A DNA stretch of 5,917 bases from Desulfomicrobiaceae bacterium. GTDB lineage: Bacteria; Desulfobacterota; Desulfovibrionia; Desulfovibrionales; Desulfomicrobiaceae. The number at the start of each line of letters is the position of its first letter. Position 1 is the stretch's first letter. Positions 1 through 5,878 of the stretch are shown here, one piece after another. The DNA lies in contig DPEO01000002.1 in assembly GCA_003530935.1 (NCBI GenBank), forward strand, positions 1 to 5,917. Direction: 5' to 3'. The translations under genes were made by a program, and so were the position numbers. A model generated the notes under the pieces. It had not been told where the DNA came from, did not search any database, and was given only the letters and a program-made list of their open reading frames with translations.

Positions 1-718
1 GTGCAGTTTTTGCGGCCACCATTTTCCCATGGAATACCAATGGTATCTCCACAATGTCTTCGATCCCGGCTCCATCGACGAGTTCTTCGCCGACGTGGAA
101 TCCATCAATCCCTTGAAGTTCCCTGGCTTTGACGAGCGCCTGGCCGAGGCCAAGAAAAAGACCGGGCACAAGAGCGCGTGCATGACCTTCGAGGCGCGCA
201 TCGACGGCACTTCGGTCATGGTGGCCATGCTCATGGCGGCCTTCCGCGGCGGGTCTGTGGGGGCGGCCGAAGGCGAGAAGTTTATCCGCGCCATCGAGCG
301 GGCCCGGCGGAAACAGCTCCCCTTTTTGGCGTATGTGCACGGCACGGCCGGTATCCGCATCCAGGAAGGGGTCAACGGCGTCATCCAGATGCCGCGTTGC
401 ACCATGGCCGTGCGCCGCTACATCGAGGCCGGCGGCCTGTATCTGGTGCTTTATGACACCAATTCCTACGCCGGGCCGGTGGCCAGCTTCCTCGGGTGCT
501 CGCCGTACCAATTTGCCGTGCGCTCGGCCAATATCGGCTTTGCCGGCCGTGGAGTCATCCGCGAGACCACGGGAATGGATATCCCCCCGGACTACCATAA
601 TGCCTTTCAGGCCCTCTCCCGCGGACATATTCAGGGGATTTGGGATCGCCGGGAAATCCGCGCCAACCTCATCCAGTCGCTCAAGACCATGGGCGGCCGC
701 AATCTGTACTACCGCTAG
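1..718 (+). CDS. accD: Acetyl-CoA carboxylase carboxyltransferase beta subunit (AccD-like), 5' end cut off by window
   Basis: This is a carboxyltransferase subunit of the crotonase fold. In the classic enzyme AccD pairs with AccA to move a carboxyl group from biotin to acetyl-CoA, the first step of fatty acid synthesis in the cytoplasm. The frame is open from base 2 and begins CSFCGHHF (2-25), which matches the second CxxC pair of the AccD zinc ribbon. The first ATG at 29 is therefore internal, and the true start lies left of the window. Further AccD hallmarks follow in order: NPLKFPGFDERL, AKKKTGHKSA, FRGGSVGAAEGEKF, a GTAGIRIQEG loop at 341-370 (usually SGGARMQEG, the oxyanion-hole region), and IGFAGRGVI. 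The visible part is 238 residues, so only about 40 are missing if the length is standard (E. coli AccD has 304); a longer fused N terminus cannot be excluded. It ends in TAG at 716-718, overlapping the next gene's ribosome binding site. Family assignment is firm. Acetyl-CoA as substrate is inferred, since other acyl-CoA carboxylases share this fold. Confidence 0.87.
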   Translation, partial: CSFCGHHFPMEYQWYLHNVFDPGSIDEFFADVESINPLKFPGFDERLAEAKKKTGHKSACMTFEARIDGTSVMVAMLMAAFRGGSVGAAEGEKFIRAIERARRKQLPFLAYVHGTAGIRIQEGVNGVIQMPRCTMAVRRYIEAGGLYLVLYDTNSYAGPVASFLGCSPYQFAVRSANIGFAGRGVIRETTGMDIPPDYHNAFQALSRGHIQGIWDRREIRANLIQSLKTMGGRNLYYR

Positions 719-727
719 GAGCTCCCC

Positions 728-1372
728 ATGGATGTCAAAGAGATGTTGCGTCGTCTCCACGAGTCTCCCTTCGAGGAGATCGTCGTGCGTGCCCCGCATT
801 CGGGGGTAGCGCGTTTTGTTCTCACGGAACTTGGAGCGCAGGTGTCTGGGCCTTCGGGCACGTGGCGGGAAAAGCCGGGCACGGCCATCGTGCGTCTGGA
901 GCGCGAAGGGGCGGTGCGGCCGGTGTGCGCCCCGCAGAAAGGCGAGGTGATCGCCCTGGCCACGGACAAAGACGGGGTATTTGTGCAGGCGGGTGAGGAA
1001 CTGGCACGTATCCGCTACTTTCTCACCAAGGAAGAGGTGCTGGACCGCATCTTGCGTGAGGCCTTGCACCTGTTCTGTGCCCCGGAAAAGGGCAAATACT
1101 ATTTCACCGCAGAAGTGGACACCAAGGTCAAGGCCAAGGGGAGCCGCAGTGTGCGTGTGGAAGAGGGGATGGAGCTCTTTATCCTCTCGCGCATGAAGCG
1201 GGAAACCACCTTGCGCTACAGCGGTCCGTCCGGCATTGTGTACGCGGTCTATTTCGAAGGCGGAGAGTCCGTGGATGCCGGGGCCCCGCTCATCGGAGTG
1301 TGTGCGGAATCCGAGCTTTCCACCATCGAAGACGTGGTGGCCCGCGTGCAGAGCGAGTGGGAGGAAGTCTAG
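728..1372 (+). CDS. Two-domain biotinyl/lipoyl-like protein, probable carboxylase partner with an atypical RMKR acceptor motif
   Basis: The 214 residues read as two tandem hammerhead (biotinyl/lipoyl) domains. In the first, APHSGV (residues 22-27) and APQKGEV with VQAGEELARI (68-95) flank a hairpin reading LEREGAV, which has no lysine at the acceptor position. In the second, APEKGKY (118-124) and SGPSGIVYAVYFEGGESVDA (165-184) flank RMKRE (155-159). K157 (codon 1196-1198) aligns with the lysine of AMKM that is biotinylated in BCCP. The flanking residues differ: alanine becomes arginine, and the second methionine becomes arginine. A charged helical segment (99-113) separates the domains. AGGAG at 717-721, six bases before the ATG, fixes the start. 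Being 9 bases downstream of the AccD-like gene, it is probably the biotin carrier or a scaffold of that carboxylase. Domain class is clear from motifs. Whether K157 is biotinylated, lipoylated or unmodified cannot be told from sequence. Confidence 0.78.
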   Translation: MDVKEMLRRLHESPFEEIVVRAPHSGVARFVLTELGAQVSGPSGTWREKPGTAIVRLEREGAVRPVCAPQKGEVIALATDKDGVFVQAGEELARIRYFLTKEEVLDRILREALHLFCAPEKGKYYFTAEVDTKVKAKGSRSVRVEEGMELFILSRMKRETTLRYSGPSGIVYAVYFEGGESVDAGAPLIGVCAESELSTIEDVVARVQSEWEEV

Positions 1373-1735
1373 ATGGGGCGCACGCTGACCATTCGGGTGC
1401 AGGCGAGCACGTACTCGGAAGACGAGGTGCGGCGCCGCTGGCCGCGGCTGTGGAACCTCGCCTTCGAGGAGCATCAGCCTGCATTTCCGTGTCCCATGCG
1501 CGGGGTCCTTGAGCTGGTCCAGGCCTTGGATGACCTGCGCCAATTTGGCCGCTGGGACGCGCGCGCAAGTGAGGTGGCGACGGCATTGCAAAAGGGAATG
1601 CCGGCGGCAGTGGCCGCCCGGCGTCAATTGGAAGACGCCTTGAGCCGGTGGGACGTGCACGCCGCTCTGGCGGCCACGGACGCGGTGGAAGACGCCCTGG
1701 ACCTTGTAGAGCGGCAGATGCCGCGGACGGCATAA
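1373..1735 (+). CDS. Conserved-looking hypothetical protein, 120 aa, between carboxylase genes and ssb
   Basis: I do not recognise this family. The ATG follows directly on the TAG stop of the preceding gene, with no intervening base, and GGAGG at 1360-1364 sits eight bases upstream, so translation is probably coupled. The protein is predicted soluble, with no signal peptide or membrane segment. Residues 1-10 (MGRTLTIRVQ) look like a beta strand. After a tryptophan-rich stretch (RRWPRLWNLAF, 21-31) and a PAFPCP turn holding the only cysteine (C40), residues 44-115 are mostly amphipathic helix, ending in acidic runs such as EDALDLVERQ. This fits a small helical protein, perhaps a subunit or assembly partner of the neighbouring carboxylase, but that rests on position alone. 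Good Shine-Dalgarno, gap-free packing and the downstream ssb start immediately after its stop support a real gene. Confidence 0.75.
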   Translation: MGRTLTIRVQASTYSEDEVRRRWPRLWNLAFEEHQPAFPCPMRGVLELVQALDDLRQFGRWDARASEVATALQKGMPAAVAARRQLEDALSRWDVHAALAATDAVEDALDLVERQMPRTA

Positions 1736-1745
1736 GGAGAGTACC

Positions 1746-2201
1746 ATGGCTGGAACATTGAACAAAGTGATCCTCATCGGCCGCCTAGGGCGGGATCCGG
1801 AACTGCGCTACACCCCCAGTGGGCAGGCGGTGGCCAATTTTTCTTTGGCCACGGATGAATCCTACACCACCAAAGACGGACAAAGGGTGGAGCGTACGGA
1901 GTGGCATCGCATCGTGGTCTGGGGCAAGCAGGCGGAGTTTTGCGGCAATTATTTGTCCAAGGGCCGTTTGGTGTATGTGGAAGGCCGCCTGGAGACCCGC
2001 AAATGGCAGGATAATCAGGGCCAAGACCGCACGACCACAGAGATTCGCGCCGACCGGGTGCTGGGCCTGGACTCCCGCCCTGCAGGGGAGGGCGGCAGCT
2101 ACGCGCCGGCGCCGGACCTGGGACGGGTTCAGGGATCGGAAGAAGACACCGGTCCGGTGTTTCCAGGCAAGGCCTCGCAGATGGATGACGTGCCCTTCTA
2201 G
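1746..2201 (+). CDS. ssb: Single-stranded DNA-binding protein
   Basis: SSB coats single-stranded DNA during replication, recombination and repair, and recruits partner enzymes through its C-terminal tip. The 151-residue protein opens with MAGTLNKVILIGRLGRDPEL, diagnostic of bacterial SSB. The OB fold covers roughly residues 5-108. It includes W53, W59 and W87, which match DNA-stacking aromatics of the E. coli protein, and the EGRLETRKWQD strand (79-89). A short glycine/proline-containing linker (about 109-145) leads to the acidic tip MDDVPF (146-151), the partner-binding peptide, so the protein looks complete. The start is set by AAGGAG at 1735-1740, which overlaps the previous gene's TAA, with five bases to the ATG. 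The 10-base gap suggests cotranscription with the upstream genes; no separate promoter is evident. The stop codon overlaps an AGGAGG. Confidence 0.97.
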   Translation: MAGTLNKVILIGRLGRDPELRYTPSGQAVANFSLATDESYTTKDGQRVERTEWHRIVVWGKQAEFCGNYLSKGRLVYVEGRLETRKWQDNQGQDRTTTEIRADRVLGLDSRPAGEGGSYAPAPDLGRVQGSEEDTGPVFPGKASQMDDVPF

Positions 2202-2205
2202 GAGG
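2200..2205 (+). promoter_or_regulatory. Strong Shine-Dalgarno (AGGAGG) overlapping the ssb stop codon, without a normal start codon behind it
   Basis: AGGAGG overlaps the TAG stop of ssb. No ATG, GTG or TTG lies at normal spacing. The only in-frame possibility for the following lipoprotein gene is CTG at 2215, nine bases on; TTG at 2233 and ATG at 2263 are too far away. It may be chance, or it may mark a non-standard start of the downstream gene. Confidence 0.4.
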
Positions 2206-2207
2206 CA

Positions 2208-2255
2208 AGCGCCCCTGGGCAGCGCGGAAACGTTGCGCCTGTGGTGCGGGGCGCT
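2208..2255. repeat. 8-bp inverted repeat in the ssb to lipoprotein gap
   Basis: AGCGCCCC (2208-2215) and GGGGCGCT (2248-2255) are perfect reverse complements, separated by 32 bases that themselves hold GCGC-rich complementarity. In RNA this could fold into a stem just ahead of the ATG at 2263. There is no following T tract, so it is not a standard intrinsic terminator. In GC-rich DNA a match of this size could be chance. Confidence 0.35.
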
Positions 2256-2262
2256 GGCAGGG

Positions 2263-2775
2263 ATGCCGTTGGCGCGGGCATGGAGTTCGGGCCGCAGGGG
2301 CGGTGGATGGTGGCGCGGGCTCCTTCTCGCCGTGGTGGTCCTCGTTGCTGGGTGCGGGGGGCGGTATGTGCCGCCTCCGGCGCCTCCGCCCCCCCCTGCC
2401 CCGCTTCCTTCTCCCGTGGAGCGCTTGCAGGCAGTTGCCTTGGCGTGGGTGGGGGTCCCGTATCGGGTGGGAGGCATGGACCGTCGCGGGGTGGACTGCT
2501 CTGGGCTTGTGGTGCGCATCTACGAAGATGCGTGGGCTCTTGCCATGCCCCGCCGTGCGGTGGATCAGGCCGAGGTGGGCGTCGCGGTTGCCCCTGCCCG
2601 GCGTCGGGCGGGAGATTTGGTCTTTTTCTGGGATGGCGGCCCGCACAGTGGGATACTCTTGGATCCCAACCGCTTCATCCATGCGTCGTGGAGCCGGGGC
2701 GTGATGGTGTCGGAACTGGATGCCTATTGGTGGCCGCGGCTGCGGGCCGTACGCCGAGTCCTTTCAGATTACTGA
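2263..2775 (+). CDS. NlpC/P60-family cell-wall hydrolase, lipoprotein
   Basis: NlpC/P60 enzymes are cysteine peptidases that cut peptide bonds in peptidoglycan stems. From the ATG at 2263 the product has 170 residues: a basic N terminus, a hydrophobic stretch (LLLAVVVLVAGC) with lipobox LVAGC giving lipidated C31, a proline-rich spacer (about 37-52), then a compact NlpC/P60 domain (about 53-170). The catalytic cysteine is C79 in GVDCSG, the histidine is H128 in PHSGI, and the third polar residue is H140 in FIHAS. The family's GDLVFF (117-122) and ALAWVGVPYRVGG (59-71) are also present. Glycine after C31, not aspartate, suggests outer-membrane sorting. The start is uncertain. The ATG has only weak GG-rich sequence upstream; TTG 2233 or CTG 2215 would lengthen the leader. 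The 3' end overlaps the convergent lipoprotein gene by seven bases. It may be read through from ssb. Function is well supported, the physiological target is not known. Confidence 0.9.
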   Translation: MPLARAWSSGRRGGGWWRGLLLAVVVLVAGCGGRYVPPPAPPPPPAPLPSPVERLQAVALAWVGVPYRVGGMDRRGVDCSGLVVRIYEDAWALAMPRRAVDQAEVGVAVAPARRRAGDLVFFWDGGPHSGILLDPNRFIHASWSRGVMVSELDAYWWPRLRAVRRVLSDY

Positions 2776-2778
2776 AAG
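2761..2778. terminator. Perfect hairpin over the convergent stop codons, candidate bidirectional 3' end
   Basis: CTTTCAG (2761-2767) and CTGAAAG (2772-2778) are exact reverse complements around a four-base loop, ATTA. The hairpin spans the TGA of the NlpC/P60 gene (2773-2775) and the TAA of the opposing lipoprotein gene (2771-2769). It could block or stabilise transcript ends from both directions. The stem is short and has only three G:C pairs, and neither side has a T tract, so true terminator activity is uncertain. Confidence 0.35.
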
Positions 2779-3254
2779 AGCGCCCCTTGGCTTGCAAAGA
2801 AGACTTGAGGTTTTGTCCCCTCGGGACGCGCGCCGGGGGCGGTGGTCAGCTCCATGCGGTAGCCAAAGGAGATGGATAGGGGGCCTTCGGCCCCGACGCT
2901 CTTGGGCGCCAGGTGGAATTCCAACGGCACCCCCTTGCGGATATCCAGGGGAAGGTAGAGGCGGAGGTCACTGGCCAGTACGCGGCCGCTGGCATCGCTG
3001 AGGTAGGCCTGGATCCACAGGTCCTGTGCCCAAGTGGCCCAGGAAGGGATCTCTTCTTCCCGGGGCAGCGCCGTGCCCTGGAGCACGATGCGGCCGCCCT
3101 GGTAGTCGCCGCGGAAGACGAAGGTCCAATGCCGGGTGGAGAGGGTGGTTTCTCCTCCGGGGGCCCAGGCCGTCTTGCTGAGATGGATGACGCTGAGGTG
3201 CGCGCAGGCTGCGGCGCAAAAAGCCAGAAAAAGGACGGCGATGGCGCGGGGCAT
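2769..3254 (-). CDS. Small lipoprotein of unknown function, 161 aa
   Basis: I do not recognise the family. A typical export signal opens the protein (MPRAIAVLFLAFCAAAC): a short basic start, a hydrophobic core, then AAAC, with C17 as the probable lipidated residue. The lipobox is loose, with alanine where leucine is common at -3. Alanine follows C17, so outer-membrane sorting is likely. The rest looks like a soluble, beta-rich domain with alternating patterns (HWTFVFRGDY, GRIVLQGTAL, DLWIQAYLSD, LEFHLAP, LSISFGYRMEL) and no further cysteines. I chose ATG at 3254 because GAGG lies six bases upstream. A TTG at 3266 would add four residues but would place that GAGG inside the gene. It is the last gene of the minus-strand cluster, 22 bases after the cysteine-cluster gene, and its end overlaps the convergent NlpC/P60 gene by seven bases. 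Role unknown; perhaps envelope maintenance. Confidence 0.8.
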   Translation of the reverse strand: MPRAIAVLFLAFCAAACAHLSVIHLSKTAWAPGGETTLSTRHWTFVFRGDYQGGRIVLQGTALPREEEIPSWATWAQDLWIQAYLSDASGRVLASDLRLYLPLDIRKGVPLEFHLAPKSVGAEGPLSISFGYRMELTTAPGARPEGTKPQVFFASQGALFQ

Positions 3255-3257
3255 GAC

Positions 3258-3294
3258 GGACCTCAAATGTTGCGGGTTACATCTCCGGAGGTCC
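3258..3294 (-). promoter_or_regulatory. 7-bp inverted repeat that could mask the lipoprotein's ribosome binding site
   Basis: GGACCTC (3258-3264) and GAGGTCC (3288-3294) on the plus strand are perfect reverse complements 23 bases apart. In the minus-strand mRNA the downstream arm contains the GAGG Shine-Dalgarno of the lipoprotein gene. The upstream arm lies in the last codons of the cysteine-cluster gene, whose TAA (3279-3277) falls in the loop. A ribosome finishing the upstream gene would open the stem, which is the usual layout of translational coupling. Structure formation is inferred. Confidence 0.4.
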
Positions 3295-3858
3295 TTGAAC
3301 CATCATCTCCGCCAGGGTCAAGTCCACCTTGGGGAGTTTCCCGAAGCGCCGTGCGCCCAGGAAGGTGCGCTCTATTTCGATGAGGCGCAGGTAGAACGGC
3401 GTGCGGTCGAGAAGCGGCACGTCGCCCTTCGCGGCGGTGCAGATCTCCTGGCTGCGCCAGCACCCGGGAAAGGAGAGCACTCGACCGTCAGGGCGGCGCA
3501 GCACATTGGGCACGCCGTGCAAGCGACAGATCATGAGGCGGTGGGTATAGAGGCTGCAGCGGCCGCCGTCGTTCACCGGGCACATGACTTCCGGGCGTTT
3601 GCCGTGCATGCGGGCGGTCTGGGCCTCGGCCACGGCGCGGCGGGCCCGGCCCAAGTAGCGTTGACGTGCGTCTTCGGGAAGTTCCATGAGGCCCTGCCAG
3701 AAATACGCCCATTCCACGTAGGTGTGGTGCTGGAAGTAGCTGGTGCAGCAATTGTCGGTGCAGCCTTCGCAGGTGAGCCCCAAGCGGGCGGCGGCGTCGG
3801 CGTAGGCGGTTTCCATGTGCTGGTAGAGATCTGCAAGGCGGGCGAAGACGTGGGTCAT
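3277..3858 (-). CDS. YkgJ-family cysteine-cluster (CxxCxxxCC, putative metal/Fe-S-binding) protein
   Basis: The 193-residue soluble protein carries the signature CEGCTDNCC (C30, C33, C37, C38) near its N terminus. The second conserved block is CPVNDGGRCSLYTHRLMICR (C93, C101, C111), typical of the cysteine-cluster family often labelled UPF0153 or YkgJ. C133 (PGCW) and C140 (EIC) bring the total to nine cysteines, enough for one or two metal sites. Proteins of this family are suspected zinc or iron-sulfur binders; no reaction is firmly established, and none is assigned here. The ATG at 3858 overlaps the TGA of the kinase-like gene in an ATGA, so translation is coupled. A longer reading with 26 more residues would run deep into the kinase gene and is rejected. 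The shared transcript with a kinase and transporter ATPases gives no direct clue to its substrate. Family call is firm, function open. Confidence 0.85.
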   Translation of the reverse strand: MTHVFARLADLYQHMETAYADAAARLGLTCEGCTDNCCTSYFQHHTYVEWAYFWQGLMELPEDARQRYLGRARRAVAEAQTARMHGKRPEVMCPVNDGGRCSLYTHRLMICRLHGVPNVLRRPDGRVLSFPGCWRSQEICTAAKGDVPLLDRTPFYLRLIEIERTFLGARRFGKLPKVDLTLAEMMVQGPPEM

Positions 3859-4370
3859 GAGGCGTTCTCGGTCAGGGTGGAGAAGTGTTCCCAGATCCTG
3901 GCCGCGGCGGCCTGAGGATCGAGGGTGTCGCTGCATACGCGGAACTGGGCCCAGCGGGCGTAGAGAGGGGCGCGTTCGGCGTAGAGTTCGGCCAATGTTT
4001 GTCCTGGGCGCATGGCGAGCCCTCGGCTGGCCACATTGTGCAGGCGACCGGCGATGGCGGCGAGGCTTGCGTCCACGTGGACGATCCAGCCCTGTTGGGC
4101 CAGATGCTCCATGGCGTTTCCCCGGTACACCACACTACCGCCCGTGGCGATGATGGCCCGGCGCACGGATAGACGCAAAATGCCTTCGGCCTCGGCGTCG
4201 AGAAAGCCTTCCAGGCCCAAATGGTCACGGATGGCTTGCAGCGGTACCCCCCACCAGGCTTCCAGGAGGGCGTCGGTATCCACCATGGCCCAGCCCGAAA
4301 GGGCCGCCAAGGCGCGGGCCACGGTGGTTTTGCCCGCAGCGGCCATGCCGATGAGCACGATGGAGGTCAT
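3855..4370 (-). CDS. Shikimate-kinase-like P-loop kinase with altered substrate-pocket residues
   Basis: The fold is that of shikimate kinase (AroK/AroL), which phosphorylates shikimate with ATP in aromatic amino acid synthesis. The 171-residue length is normal. Walker A is GMAAAGKT (8-15); DTD (31-33) gives the Mg/substrate aspartates; the lid region and the ERAPLY motif (132-137, R133) follow in order. Two expected features are missing. The FR..E arginine that contacts shikimate (R58 in the M. tuberculosis enzyme) is L57 in GFLDAEAE, and the GGG loop is GGS (77-79, in IATGGSVVYR). I recall a conserved subfamily with this GGSVVY pattern, commonly annotated shikimate kinase, but could not check this. 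The ATG lies two bases after the livF stop with only a weak GGCGG upstream, suggesting coupling. Kinase fold is certain; shikimate as the substrate is less so, hence no gene symbol. Confidence 0.85.
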   Translation of the reverse strand: MTSIVLIGMAAAGKTTVARALAALSGWAMVDTDALLEAWWGVPLQAIRDHLGLEGFLDAEAEGILRLSVRRAIIATGGSVVYRGNAMEHLAQQGWIVHVDASLAAIAGRLHNVASRGLAMRPGQTLAELYAERAPLYARWAQFRVCSDTLDPQAAAARIWEHFSTLTENAS

Positions 4371-4372
4371 GG

Positions 4373-5094
4373 TTAGCCGCCGAGATAGGCCTTCTTCACG
4401 TCCGGATTGGCCTTGAGCTCCTGCGCCGTGCCGTGGATGGTGATCTCTCCGGTGTCGAGCACGTAGCCGCGGTGGGCAAAGGAAAGGGCCACCCGGGCGT
4501 TTTGCTCGATGAGGAGGATGGTCATGCCTTGGGCGTTGAGTTCCTTGAGGGCGCGGAACATGTCGTACATGAGCAGCGGCGCAAGCCCCATACTCGGTTC
4601 GTCCAGCATGAGGAAGGTGGCCCCGGTCATGAGCGCCCGGCCCACGGCCAGCATCTGCTGTTCGCCGCCGGAAAGGGATTCGCTGCGCTGGTGGCGGCGC
4701 TCGGCGAGACGCGGAAAGAGGTGGTATACCAGCTCCAAGTCCTGGGCCATGCGGGTGGTGTCCTTGCGGGCGTAGGTGGCCAGGGCGAGATTTTCCTCCA
4801 CGGTGAGATTACCAAAGATATGCCGTCCTTCTGGGGCCAGGGCGATGTGGAGGTCCCGCACTACCTGGTGCGCTTCCATGCCGAGGATGCTTTGGCCGTG
4901 GTATTGGATATCGCCGGCCGTGACTTGAGGGCCCTCGGGGGGCGCCACGCGGGCGATGGTGTGCAGGGTCGTGGTCTTGCCCGCGCCGTTGGCGCCGATC
5001 AAGGTCACGATTTCGCCTTGGTTCACCGTGAAGGAGATGCCGTGCAGGGCTTCGATATTGCCGTAGCGGACCACGAGGTTGGTGACTGTGAGCA

Positions 5095-5095
<1 letters not shown>
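4373..5095 (-). CDS. livF: Branched-chain amino acid ABC transporter ATP-binding protein LivF
   Basis: LivF is one of the two ATPases that power the Liv-type importer, working with LivG on the permeases LivH and LivM at the inner membrane. The 240-residue protein has Walker A GANGAGKT (34-41), the LivF-typical LAPEGRHIF in the Q-loop region (87-95), the ABC signature LSGGEQ (141-146), Walker B FLMLDEPSMGLAP (161-173) and LLIEQNA (194-200). It ends in NPDVKKAYLGG, the usual tail of the family. The start is ATG at 5095, whose A is shared with the final A of the livG TAA (TAATG), so the two are translationally coupled; GAGAAC lies just upstream. An upstream extension of 38 residues would run into livG and lacks family likeness. 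The ligand may be leucine/isoleucine/valine, but Liv-type systems also carry urea, short-chain amides or other amino acids; the binding protein is outside the window. Confidence 0.95.
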
Positions 5096-5862
<767 letters not shown>

Positions 5863-5878
5863 GGCATCGCCTCAGAAT

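Noticed and set aside
29..718. ATG at 29 as the start of the carboxyltransferase gene
   Set aside because: The frame is open to the window edge and the upstream codons encode CSFCGHHF, part of the AccD zinc ribbon, so the ATG is internal.
1819..2262. Extending the NlpC/P60 gene upstream through ssb
   Set aside because: The in-frame upstream part overlaps ssb out of frame, and its arginine-rich sequence has no protein-like character. The lipoprotein signal begins just after 2263.
1774..2682. Long minus-strand reading frame of about 300 codons across ssb and the lipoprotein gene
   Set aside because: It lies antisense to two well-identified genes, is dominated by proline and arginine runs typical of GC-rich antisense frames, and shows no domain.
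2816..2828. GTCCC-CTC-GGGAC hairpin as a terminator for the plus-strand cluster
   Set aside because: It lies within the lipoprotein coding sequence and is followed by GC-rich bases with no T tract; a 5-bp stem is expected by chance here.
3255..3266. TTG at 3266 as the start of the small lipoprotein
   Set aside because: The GAGG ribosome binding site at 3264-3261 would fall inside the coding region. ATG at 3254 has correct spacing and a better signal peptide.
3136..3915. Plus-strand reading frame of 259 codons opposite the cysteine-cluster gene
   Set aside because: The opposite strand has a clear family signature and coupled start. This frame is alanine/glycine/histidine-rich with no recognisable motif.
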